In this document: piece after piece, positions 21,039-32,141 of the stretch | Layout of the letters: each line of letters begins with the position of its first letter | How positions within the stretch are numbered: position 1 is the first letter of the stretch | Assembly (NCBI GenBank): GCA_015143295.1 | Contig: CM026574.1 | Span: 13,642,938-13,706,937 of the forward strand | Direction of reading: 5' to 3' | DNA length: 64,000 bases | From: Tetracentron sinense | Lineage: Eukaryota > Streptophyta > Magnoliopsida > Trochodendrales > Trochodendraceae | Position numbers and translations under genes: made by a program | Notes under the pieces: generated by a model | Databases searched by the model: none | What the model was told of the DNA's origin: nothing | Seen by the model: the letters and a program-made list of their open reading frames with translations, nothing else

Positions 21039-23094
21039 TATCAATAATGACACATGTCTTTGGAAATTTAACCGTTAATGTAAGGTGAGTCCTTTTAATG
21101 GCGTGCGAAAAAAGTAGCACATTCAAGCATTTTTAGACCAATTCTTTAGGCTCTAGTTAGTCAACATTAAGATCCTAGGGTTTACAAGACCTTATAAGGC
21201 TATAAAAGTTTCTAATTTTTCTACTTTTAATCCAATGGTCCAGACTTGTTAAGTCTGATTGAATTCGTTAGTTATATTGAGCGCTACATGCAAATTTCAA
21301 TTTTTTTCCAAATTCTCACGAGATGCAACACTTGCGATTGCTACCCTTTCAAAAGTTAAGAAAACAATTTTTTCAAAGTAATTATAGTTTCGACCGACTT
21401 CAAAACGAAAAAAAAAGAACACATAACTTTATCACTTTGAAATGTTAAAAGCCTACTATTGGGGGTAGCATTTGTCTATTTAGTTTAATCTCTCTATTGT
21501 TGACTAAATAAGTAAGTGGGATATCTGGAAGAGGGATTTAAAGGGTTCTTATTTCTTGTTGCCAAAGTTTGAAACCCTTAGGAAGAGGCATTTACTTATT
21601 GATGATCGATTACGCAATTTAATTATTCCTTATAGTAATAATTCCGTAGAATAGTACTAGTAAGGGTGTCAAACCTCTGAAGACTACGCTGGTTTCGTTT
21701 TCTTTTATCAAAATTAATTTTAAACTAATGAGTAATAAGAGTAATTGATTTGATTGATTTTAACCTAATTAAACTATCATATTTTAATTAACCTAATTAT
21801 TAAGATCTTGTGGTTATATATCGGTTGAGAAAATGTAGGGTGTTTGAATCCACCACTAACTTCATAACTAATCTTACTTTAATTTTATTCAAACTTCTAA
21901 AATTGTAAACATTGCAGTGAGAGTGACAACACGTCCCTTCTCAACTGATCAAGAAAGATACAAAAGATTATATCCTAAGCATATTGTATCTTCGGTTAGC
22001 ATGAGTGATATATATTAAACTAAGGTAATATGATCACTCGTCTTCTCTTATCATAATATATCTTCGGATCCAATCTCTTGATACATCAAAACCATTGCAT
22101 AAAACTTATATTAAAATTCTAACGAAAATTAACACAAGTGGGTTCAATTTCAATTTCCTAACACCTAAGACAATTATAAAAATTCCATTAAAATCAAATT
22201 TAAATCCAATGAATCCGGTTCTTAAAACAACTCTTTCATTATGCAATCAATGTCATACAAATAAGAAATCTAAATAAAAACAAAGAACGATACAGTTACT
22301 ATTTGGCTGGGGTTTCATCGAAACCTCAAAATGGAAAGTTAGTTCATCGCAAGAGAGGAGCATGTCGTTTTCATAGACAAAAACGAAGAACTCATCCTTT
22401 TGCCTTCCTTGATCTCCAAAGCTTTTCTTCTTCAAATCTCAAAACCTCTACATACTGATTATGCTTAAGGGTTCTCCTATTTATGGAGAAAGAGAGAAAG
22501 ATCGAGTCCTTGTTAAATTAGGAGTTTTAATTGAAGTTCAACTCTTCTTTTTCTCTCTCTAAACTCTCTTAGGGTTGAATAAGGATCAAAGTCTCACTTA
22601 TGAAGACAATAATAGAGTTGGAGAGTGTTTAGAAGTGTTAAAATACTATTCATGAAACACTATTCACCCTATTTACAGTTTTGCCACTGAACTTTGAATA
22701 ATTGTAGAGAGCTCAATTCTAATTGGATTGACCCGAAATTTGAAACATAGCTATATTATGTCATCTAGAATCTACCCAAAAAGATTTATAAATTTTGGAT
22801 TAATGAAAATAACTAAACTACCCCTCTATTGATAAAAATACAGTTTTGGCCATTCGATCTATCAAGGTAGATTTCCGCAATTTTGCTCTTTTTTATTCTT
22901 CTTTCTTTTGCTCTTCTCCTTTCTAAGATTCATTGAAGCTTGTAAATCTTGCAATTTATACTCTTTTACTTGCTTGAACCTGAAAATGATAAAAACAACC
23001 AAATATCGTAAAACAGTATAAAATAGAACTCTAAGGAACTAATAAGTTTACTTTGAGGTACTTAAATGTGTAACAATTAGCACTGATCAGTTGA
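21039..23094. other. Intergenic, no gene recognised
   Basis: A/T-rich sequence without convincing coding frames, tandem repeats or element ends. A TATA-like/TTTATGG region near 22480 and an AGAGAGAAAG run near 22490 are unremarkable. Confidence 0.45.
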
Positions 23095-24270
23095 CACTTG
23101 CCAACCCAATGCCAACTCTCTTAACTTTAATTTAGTTAAGCTTAATCAGGGTTAAATGAGTCTTAAAAAGGACATGAGGACACAACGGTGACTTAATCAG
23201 TGGACCCCGGGTTGGTTTAGCAATCCAACCTTTGTTTTTTTTTAAAAAAAAAACAAAAATCTTAACTTAAATTTAGTTAAGCTTAACTAGGGTTAAATGA
23301 GTATTTGAAAGGACACAAGGACACAACGGTGACTTAAGCAGCGGACCCGGGTTTGTTAAGCAATCCAACCTTTGGCTTTAGAAGGAAATAAAAACAAAAA
23401 TCTTAACTTAAATTTAGTTAAGCTTAATCAATGTTAAATGAGTATTAAAAAAGGATATAAGGACACAACAGTAACTTAAGCAATGGATCCCAGGTTGGTT
23501 AAGCAATCCAACCTTTGGTTTTTAAGAAGGAAAAAAAACAGAAAGCTTAACTTAAATTTAGTTAAGCTTAACTAGGGTTAAATGAATATTAAAAAGACAC
23601 GAGGACACAATGGTGACTTAATTAGGGTTGGTTTAGCAATCAAACCTCTGGTTTTAGAAAGAAAAAAAAACCAAAAATCTTAAATTAAATTTAGTTAAGC
23701 TTAACCAAGGTTAAATGAGTATTAGAAAGGACACAACCGTGACTTAAGCAGCAGCTTGGGTTTGTTAAGAAATCCAACCTTTGGTTTTAGAAGGAAATAA
23801 AAACAAAAATCTTAACTTAAATTTAGTTAAGCTTAATCAAGGTTAAATGAGTATTAAAAAGGACAAAAGGAAACAACGGTGACTTAAACAATGGACCCCA
23901 AGTTGGTTAAGCAATCCAACCTTTGGTTTCAGAAGGGAAATTTTTTTTTTAAAACTTAAATTTAGTTAAGCTTAACTAGGTTAAATGAGTATTAAAAAGG
24001 ACACAAGGACTAACGGTGACTTAACCAGCAGACCCTGAGTTGGTTAAGCAACCCAACCTTTGGTTTTAGAAGAAAAAAAAATCTTAACATAAATTTAACT
24101 AAACTTAACTAGGGTTAAATGAGTATTAAAAAGGACATGAGGATAGAAGGGTGACTTAAGCAGCAACCCCGGGTTGGTTAAGCAATACAACCTTTGGTTT
24201 TAGATGGAAAAAAAAAATCTTAACTTAAATTTAGTTTAGCTTAACCATGGTTAAATGAGTATTCTAACTC
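23095..24270. repeat. Tandem array, nine copies of a ~138-bp unit
   Basis: The anchor TTTAGTTAAGCTTAA (or a close form) occurs at about 23131, 23272, 23413, 23557, 23690, 23822, 23961, 24093 and 24230. Spacing is 132-144 bp. Each unit also has GGTTAAATGAGTATTA, GGACACAAGGACACAACGG, a GTTGGTTAAGCAATCCAACC segment and an A-rich block. Read on the minus strand, the unit contains the same GTGTCC..TTTAA..TAACC..GTTAAG module found in foldbacks A-C. Confidence 0.9.
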
Positions 24271-25195
24271 ATCCCTTTTAACACCCCTTTAATCATGATT
24301 AATCTTTTAACTAAATTAAAGGGGCTATGAAGACGGCTAGGGGTCAACAGTCATGCACGAAATTTCAGTTGGGGCTAATCTTGACACGGTGGGCTCCACT
24401 AGAAATCCCGTGCACGGGCAGGAGGTCTCTGTGGTCTCGCCCTTCAGCGGTCTCAAAAGCATTTCCCTTTTCTTTTTCTCTTTGCGTGGGTGAAGGTTGG
24501 CTAGGGGTCAACAGTCACACCAATCGATGACTAAGAATCCATCGGCCTTGCCAGAGGCAGCGCAGGCAACAGGGAGGAAAAGTGGGGAGAGTCGTCTTGT
24601 TTTTTGATGACAGGGTAACGACGATCTATTCTCTCAGTTATAACTATTTGAAGTTGTTTCGGTCTTCTATGAAGGTGTAACGGTTCCCCTCCAAGCACTT
24701 CGATCCTTCGTCCCTTTTATAAAGTTGACTCGTGTTCCTTTTGACATTCCTTAATTATGGTTAAGATTCACACACCCTTAGGGTTCATCCATCCATCCTT
24801 GGCTTTTAGAAGAAAAAAAATATTAGGTTTTCTTTTAATATTAAAAACTATTTTTAGTAGTAAAATAAATTTTGGGTAAATTACATTCACCTCCCTTAAG
24901 GTTTGATAAAATTTTAAAAACATTCCCTCTAGTTTCTGAAATTACATTGCCCTCCCTTGTCATACTCTTAATATTAACACTGTTAACTAAAGTTATCCTT
25001 TGTCCATTGGATCCCTATTACTTGATGTAGGAAATACATCTTTACCATTTGAAAGCTCTTTGTGTCTTACAAGGGTGGCCCCACATTCAATAGGGGTAGA
25101 CCCCACATCCAAAAATGGTAGGCCCCACTTTTCTCAAGATACAAAGGGGCAACACACGCTACTGCTCCTGCCCATCCGAATTCAAGAAAAACATA
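24271..25195. other. Mosaic of repeat fragments, no gene
   Basis: GGCTAGGGGTCAACAGTCA is directly repeated at about 24339 and 24500. A single module copy lies at about 24720-24810. A TTTTGGGTAAATTACATTCACC stretch at about 24870 resembles a common plant intergenic repeat. At 25000-25185 a GGCCC-rich segment ends GCCCATCCGAATTC, similar to the terminus of the Mutator-like MITE at 7250. The short open frames have no family resemblance. Confidence 0.5.
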
Positions 25196-25690
25196 AATTC
25201 TCAAGCCGCCACATGTCCCTTTTAATATCTACTAACTATGATTAAGATTTACTCACCCCTAGGGCTTATCTATCTAACCTTAGTTTTAGGGAAAAAATAA
25301 CCTTAGGTTGGTTATTCTAAACCGTAATTAAAGAAGGCTCTACAAGCAGCCATGTGTCCCTTTTAACACCCACTAATTGTGGTTAAGATTCACTCATCCC
25401 CAGGATTCCTTAATCTAACCTTGGTTATAAGAAAATAAAATTAAAAATAATAATCTTAGGTTAATTATCTTTAACCACAGTTAAAGGATCTATATAAGCC
25501 GCCATGTGTCCCTTTTAACACCCACTAACTATGGTTAAAACTTAAAACTCACTCATCCCTAGGGTTCATCCATCAAACCTTGGTTTTTAGAAGAAGAAAA
25601 AAAACCATAGGTTGCTTATGCTTAACTACAATTAAAGGGAGCTCTACAAGCCGCCACGTGTCCCTTTTAACGCCCACTAATCTCTTTCTT
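25196..25690 (+). repeat. Tandem array, four copies of a ~150-bp unit
   Basis: Units starting AGCCGCCA(C/T)(A/G)TGTCCC lie at about 25203, 25348, 25498 and 25650. Each continues with TTTTAACACCCACTAA, TGGTTAAGATTCACTCA, CCTAGGGTTCATC and CAACCTTGG. These are the arm blocks of foldback A, here repeated head to tail. Confidence 0.85.
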
Positions 25691-25829
25691 AGAACCCTAG
25701 GTTTTCTCTCCCCTATTTGCCAAATTAGGTTTAGAAAACTTAGAATCCTAAAACCCTCGAAATAGAACCTCTATTTATAACCTAAGAGTTTAAAACTCTG
25801 ATTTCCGTAACTTTTTAAAAATTCATGTG

Positions 25830-25935
25830 CACGATTGCGATCGATCGCACATACACTGCGATCGATCGTACAAGTGCTATCTGTCGTAAATGGCATAGAT
25901 ATTTTTCCAAAATTCTGGGTTCAGTGCGATCAATC
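25830..25935. repeat. Repeated GATCGATC palindromes
   Basis: TGCGATCGATCGCA (a perfect 14-bp palindrome) is followed 13 bases later by TGCGATCGATCGTA and, at about 25922, by a decayed GTGCGATCAATCAC. They lie about 270-380 bp upstream of a Tat-type 3' LTR. Function unknown. Confidence 0.7.
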
Positions 25936-26089
25936 ACAGCTAGCACAGTTCCTGTTTTCTTAATAGCAAGAGCACCAACACCCTATCCTCTTCAGCATGA
26001 ACCCATCAGCATACTTATTTTCCTTTAAAACATTTATAACCTAGGCCTTCACCTCGTCTTTGAGAAACGAACATATGTTCATTCCCTGT

Positions 26090-26208
26090 ACTCATCCATG
26101 CTTATCTCCTCATCTATCATGCTCTGCTTGCTCTGGTGTAAAAATCAGTTGATTCTAGTCTTTGTCATTCAATTGCCAACTCGGCACTCTCCGACAAAGA
26201 GGGGCAGC
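26090..26208 (+). mobile_element. 3' internal end and polypurine tract of a Tat-type element
   Basis: TGCTCTGGTGTAAAAATC..TTTGTCATTCAATT matches the end of the internal region at 40675-40760. The polypurine tract GACAAAGAGGGGCAGC lies at about 26193-26208 and abuts an LTR. The rest of the internal region is missing upstream. Confidence 0.75.
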
Positions 26209-28398
26209 TGTAAGCACTCTATTTTTACATCCCCCTTAACCATGGTTAATAAACTTAACTATGGTTAGCTCAACCTAACCCTAAGTCAACATCGGCTAAA
26301 CCTTAGGTCCAAACCCTAGGTAAATCCAATCAAGTCCAATTATAAAATTTCATTACTCCAAACCCAAGTAGTCAAGCCCAATTACCTAATTACTCAATTG
26401 CTTAAGCCAAAGCCTATTTACCATAGCCCAAGCCCAAATGTCATAGTCAAAGCCCAATAACCATAACCCATGACTCATCTAATAATAGCCCATGATCCAT
26501 AAAGATCTAATCCACATATCCATATCCACCTAATCTATATCCTACAACCCATGCCCACACAACTCATAGTTCATTCAACCCATCAACTCTCTTACACCTC
26601 TTACAACACTCAACCCATCAACTCTCTTACACCCCTTACAACACTCAATTCATCAACTCTTTTACACTCCTTACAACACTCAACCTATCAACTCACCTTA
26701 TAACACTCAAGTTTTTACCCACTAGCTCCTTTTATCCCCCATGTAAAAGACACAACCCAACCTCTTAGTTTTCCTATAAATACCAATCTCTTAGCCCCTT
26801 AGATCCACCCCTCAAGACCCCTAGAAGGTTCCCACTCACTTGTGTTTCTCTTGAGTTTGAAGAATGGAGAAGAAACTAAGGTTTAGAGTTTGGAAAGAAT
26901 TCTAAGACTAAAAGCTTAGAGTTCTTTACTAACTCTCCTCCTTTGTGGATTCCAAACAAAACCCTACCTCTTGGAGCATTGAAGAAGAATCCTTGGAGGA
27001 GTAGGCACTCCTTCTTTCATCACCTTCTCTTCTTTTTTATCTTATTTTTATTTAGTTCTCTTTTCTTGGTCTCTCATTTCTTAAGTATAGTTGGGTCTCT
27101 CTACACCAATCTAATAATGTAGAGGGACCCCATATCAAAGGCAAGAAAATGTTCATTTTTTCTCTTCCTTTTCATGTACATATTTCTTTTTTTTATGTAC
27201 CCACTAGTGTGGATATGGGTAGACTCATAGAGAGTGGAAGCTAAAGCTATACCTCTATTTTCACTTTGTTTCTTTTTTGGGATTCTAGTCTTCTTTCTAG
27301 AATTCTTTGTGAAAGCTCATCCCCTCTCTAACATTCATTAGAACTATATTACATCATTTATAATGGTGTAAATGAACCACCTTAAAAGGGAGAGGATGAG
27401 TTTTCAATTTCTCTACTTGTCTTTTTTCTTATTCTCCATGTTTTAGGTTGAATGGGTAAATGATGGTTTAAGGACTTAAGGTAAATAATGATTTAAGGAC
27501 TTAAAGAGGACATTATTCAAAATGCCTCATACCAAAGACAATGGTATTTGATCTATTATCAACACCAATCCAACAAAATAGGTATTGGCAATAGACCATT
27601 TACTATTCATAATGCACATCCCTCTTTATGTCATAAATATAATCTTTTAGCCTAACTTTTCCTTAATCTTTCTCTTGATAAAAGCTCAAAATACCAAAAA
27701 AAACATGATAAAAGCTCAAAATATCAAAAACATTCAAATATAACTAAAATATCAAAAACATTCAAATATCCCAAAAACATATAAAAATACAAAAAGACCA
27801 AAAAGAGAATTGTAGGACCTCTTTAGCTTTGGTCAGCTCACCTAACTATAGTTAAATTTCCTCTAATCGCGGCTAGAGTTAACACTTGTGCACTTGACCT
27901 CCCCGATCAATCAACCCTAGCCTTCGGGCTAGACCTTTGACCACCCTATGCACACACACACATACCCCTAGCCTTGACACGGGCTCATATGCCAGAACTA
28001 CGCTCGGTCTGATCTCACAATTTGATTACGTAGGCAATCCAACTCGGGTTCGACCCTAGTCATCTAGCTTTCTATATTTCTTGGATTAGCATTCTTTTAA
28101 ACACTTGGACATTTTAATTATATTTTGAGAATAAAATTGGCTTAAATTGAGGAAGTAGGTAACCGTTAGAAAACGGGGGTCCTGGGGTGCCTAATACTTT
28201 CCCCAGGACTTAATCGAACCACTTACCCTAACTCTGATTAAACCACATGCCTTATCCAATACGAAAAATATTCGGGACCTATCCCTAAGAATGAATAGGT
28301 GGCGACTCTCTAAGTCAAACAAAACTTTATGAGAGTTAGGTGAAAATCCATGCTCACAGCACTTTTGTGAGAGTTGGTAAAAATTCCATGCTCACAGT
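26209..28398 (+). mobile_element. 3' LTR of a Tat-type element (plus strand)
   Basis: It starts TGTAAGCACTC after a polypurine tract and ends GCTCACA at 28358. A second copy of the last ~37 bp, again ending GCTCACA, runs to about 28398. Sequence order matches the LTR at 32142-34565: a CCCTAG-rich start, AACCCA/CTCTCTTACAC repeats, TATA, CCCCTAGAAGGTTCCCAC and the GTGCCTAA..GGTGGCGACTCTC end. It is clearly more diverged than the 32-kb pair. The 5' LTR and body are absent. Confidence 0.85.
26775..26782 (+). promoter_or_regulatory. TATA box of the 26-kb LTR
   Basis: TATAAATA lies in TTTTCCTATAAATACCAATC, at the same place as in the LTRs at 32931 and 41539. Confidence 0.65.
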
Positions 28399-29237
28399 TT
28401 TTGGATAGAGAAGATGGAGAGCTAGGGTTTCCACTTGGAATTTCGGAGGTCGGAGAAATGGCTTATGAGGATCTTGTATTTGTAGAGTTTTCAAGGGATT
28501 GTGGTAATTTGATAATTAATAAATGGATTAATGAGGAGAAGTGAGGTAATTGATAGGTCAAAATGGGTGTGGTTAAGGATTGGGTAGTAAAAAAGGTGTG
28601 TACTTGGTGAGAGATGATTAGGTTGTCAAAAAAAATGTTAGAGAATTAATTGTTGTGTAAGATGTGTAAGAATGAGTTGTAAGAGAGTAAGTGATGTGAT
28701 TGGGTGGTAAAAAAAAAGGTGTAAGGGAATTAATTGTTTTGTAAAAGGTGTAAGAATGAGTTGTAAGAGGTGTAAGAGAGTAAGGGAGGTGATTGGGTAG
28801 TACAAAAGGTATGTACTTGGTGAGAGTTGATTGGGTGGTCAAAAAGGTGTGTAAACACATAAATTGGACTATGTGGGGTTTGAAGAAAAAATAAGAGGCC
28901 TTTTGTAGGAAAGTATAAAGTGGGCATGAGTTTGTGGGTTTTGGATGTCGATTGAATGGATATGGGTATATGGATTATATTTAATGGATCATGGGTTATT
29001 AGTAGATGGGTCATGGGTTATGGTAGTTAGGCTTTTTGACTTAAACAATTGAGTTTTCACTAAGACAATTGGGTAATTGGGGTTGGCTACTTGGGCTGGG
29101 TAATGGAATTAGGTAATTGAGTTTGATTGAGTTGTTTGGGTATAAGTTTGGACAAATGGGCTTGGCCTTGGGTGAACCTTGGAGCTCTGAAGAAGCAGAA
29201 AGAATGATAGGGGGTGCAAAAATGAGGTGCTTACAGC
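28399..29237 (-). mobile_element. Truncated 3' LTR of the outer minus-strand Tat-type element
   Basis: On the minus strand it starts TGTAAGCACCTC at 29237, directly after a polypurine tract (GACAAAGAGGGGCAGC as read on minus, 29238-29253). It shares the CAAACTTATACC, CCCATCTACTAATAACCCATGATCC and TTACACC repeats of the other Tat-type LTRs. It stops at 28399 in the R region, where the plus-strand LTR ends, so about 1.3 kb of LTR is missing. Confidence 0.8.
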
Positions 29238-29766
29238 TGCCCCTCTTTGTCAGAGGGTGCAGGCAAGCGAACGACAAAGACTTAAATCACCAACATTTTT
29301 ACACCTGAAAACCTGTGAAACTTAGGAAAACACAAAAACGAGAATAAGCTAATCTAAACTTAAGTTAAGTTTGTCAAGATAAAAAGGTGGAGGGTTAGAT
29401 AGTAGTTTATAACCTCATTTCAGAGGACTACTGGAGATGAGGGTGAATGCATAATGAATGAGAGTGAGTAAATGTAGGACACAAGTGTGGAATAAAGGTC
29501 GAACACACAACCATTTCGCGAGCATGATATGTGGATATAGATATGCAAATGTGTAATTAAAGTTAATTACACAACTGGGCTCACAAGAGACCGCAACTGG
29601 TGGTCGATCACACAACCATTGCCAGTATACTCTTTACAGAGTGAGCAAGTGGTGTAATGAGGTGCATTAAAGATGCAAGTGAAAGGAAGAATGCAAGTAG
29701 GATGAAGGTTGATCACACAACTACTTTACAAGAGGCCACAACTGAAAGTCAGTCACATGATCGCGT
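29238..29766 (-). mobile_element. Outer minus-strand Tat-type element, 3' internal part
   Basis: Read on minus, this has the GTTGTGTGATCGACC-type repeats and the polypurine tract found before the 3' LTR at 40400-40760. It contains AAGAGGCCACAACTGAAAGTC, which also occurs on the far side of the Copia insertion at about 46998. The two pieces were therefore once contiguous and the Copia element entered between them. Confidence 0.8.
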
Positions 29767-29925
29767 TGGAGGTATTTCAGAGAAAGAAAAGTTGTTATTC
29801 TTCTCTCTAGAAGGTCATATTTATAATACAGCTTTCAGGAAAGCAATGAAAGATCCTATACAGGAAAATAAGGAAAGATCCTATGATGAGGTTATACAAT
29901 ATTTGGTCAATCAATATTTACAACA
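29767..29925 (-). mobile_element. 3' LTR of the nested Copia element
   Basis: On the minus strand a GAGGGGGAG polypurine tract (about 29926-29940) is followed by TGTTGTAAATATTG. The LTR ends near TCCA at 29767. The partner 5' LTR at 46761-46945 is highly similar but has an extra ~25-bp internal repeat. The flanking pentamers (CGCGT and GTTTT) do not match, so a target duplication is not visible. Confidence 0.85.
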
Positions 29926-29989
29926 CTCCCCCTCAAGCTGGAAAGTATATATCTATAACTCCCAGCTTGCTATAAATTGAGTCGATGGT

Positions 29990-32141
29990 AGTCTGTAGTA
30001 GGGCTTTGATGAAGATATCTACAAGTTGACTACCAGAAGGAACACAAGGAGTAGTAATTTCTTTGGACTCTACTTTAGACCAAATAAAATGACAATCAAC
30101 TTCATATGCTTGGTGCGTTCATAGAAGACTGGATTGTTGGCAATACGAATAGCTGCTTGATTGTCACAATAGGTAGGTGTCGGTTCATGTACTGGGATTC
30201 CAAATTCTTGTAGAAGGGTTCTTACCCAAGTTAGCTCGCAAGTAGTATGAGCCAAGTCATGAGATTACCCCTATAAAGGTATAATAGCCAATAGTAGATT
30301 TGAGATTTGTAGGTGATCCTGCCTAATCAGCGTCAGTACATCCCTCAAGTCGAAAATGTCCAGATGAATGATAAAGAAGGCCACGTCCTGGAGCATTCTT
30401 GAGAAATTTCAAGATACGTATGACTGCATCTATATGAGGTACTCTAGGACTGGTCATAAATTAACTCACAACACTAACTGCATATAAAATCTCAGGCCGA
30501 GTAATAGTTAGGTAAATGAGTTTACCCATGAGTCTCCGATACATCTCTAGATCATCAATCAAGTCACCCTTATCTGACATCAATTTTAGACTGGTATTTA
30601 TAGGAGTAGCTACAGGTTTAGAGCCAAGATAACTTGTATCTTTCAGTATATCAAGAGTGTAATTCCTTTGAGATAAACTGATGCCTGCCTTAGATCTTGC
30701 GACCACAATACCAAGAAAATAATGAAGCTTACCCAAATCTTTAGTGAAAAAACTGGAACCAAGATGACGAATTAAGAACTGGATACCTTCCCTGTCACTG
30801 CTAGTGATGACAATATCATCCACATAAACAACTAGAATTACAATACTATTTTTCGTTTTCTTAATGAATACTGAGTGATTAGCATGGCTCCAAGTCATGC
30901 CATGAGTGACCACTACCTTACTGAATTTTCCAAACCAAGCTCGAGGAGACTGTTTAAGTCCATAGATAGACTTCTGAATATGACAAACACACTCCTCCTT
31001 GGACTCAAACCCAGGCGGTTGAGCCATATACACAGTCTCAATAAGATCACAATGTAGAAAGACATTTTTGACATCGAGTTGATGAAGAGGCCAATCCAGA
31101 TTCACAGTAAGAGAGGTGATAACACGAACAGAATTCAACTTGGCCACTGGTGAGAAAGTCTCGGTGTAATCAATGTCATAAGTTTGAGTGAATCCCTTGG
31201 CTACAAGACGAGCTTTCAACCGATCAATAGTACCATCAGGATTCTATTTGACTGTGAAGACCCAACGACACCCAACAATCTGAGCATTAGCAAGCTTGGG
31301 AACAAGATCCCAAGTATGATTCAAAGTCAAGGCACGCATCTCTTCTTCCATAGCATTCCATTAGCTAGGGTGTGAAAGAGCTTCCCTGTAGGACTTTAGA
31401 ACAACAAGAGATGACAGAGACAGAAAAAGCTTGAAAAGAAGATGATAAATGATCATAAGAGATAAAATTAGAAATAGGATGAGTAGTGCAAGTATGAGTA
31501 CCCTTACGAATAGCAATGGGCAGATCAAGATCCAATGTAGAATGATGAGATGCATCTACAGACACCGAGGAAGATAGTGTGGATGATATAGAAGCATCAG
31601 GAGGAAGAGTGATTGGAGCTGTTGCCTGGGATCGACGAACATATACCTGAGAAATAGGAGGATGAGCAGGAATACTAGTAGACAGAACAAGATCAGAAAC
31701 CAAAGGTTCCTGTAGTTGATTACCCTCAGGAGAGTAATATAGAACAATATCAAAGAAGGTTAGGTCAGCAGTCACAAAATGTTTACGTAAGATAGGGCTA
31801 TAACACCTGTACCCTTTTTGTGTGCGTGAATAGCCAAGAAAGATGCATCTATGAGCACGAGGATCAAATTTGTCACAACCAGGTTGCAAGTTATGAACAA
31901 AGGAAACACATCCAAAAATCTTTGGGGAAAGAGAAAAATGATTTTTATCATGAAACATTATTTAAAACGGAGATTTACCCTGTAGAACCCGAGAGGGCAT
32001 TCTATTCAAAAGATAAGTAGCTGTAAGAACAACATCTCCCCAAAAAATCTTTTGAACATCAATCTAGATGATAAGGGCACGGGCTATAGCAAGAATGGGA
32101 CTGTTCTTTTGTTCGGCAATCCCATTTTGTTGTGGGGTAGT
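29990..32141 (-). pseudogene. Nested Copia integrase C-terminus, RT and RNase H (decayed)
   Basis: On minus, from 32141: PQQNGIAEQKN (end of the integrase core), FGCVSFVHNLQPGCDKFDPRA plus IFLGYSRTQKGYRCYSP (31910-31790), a long Ser/Pro linker to 31365, then the RT. The RT frame 31219-30461 holds MKARLVAKGFTQTYDIDYTE, LHQLDVKNVFLH, SIYGLKQSPRAWF and the active-site segment VVYVDDIVI. RNase H remnants follow (RTLLQEFGIPVHEPTPTYCD around 30190). Several stops and shifts disrupt it. The first ~190 residues of integrase are missing at 32141, where a Tat-type element begins. Confidence 0.88.

Noticed and set aside
28618-29014. Minus-strand Thr/Ser/His-rich frames (80-94 residues)
   Set aside because: They are translations of the TTACACC/CAACTC repeats in a Tat-type LTR.
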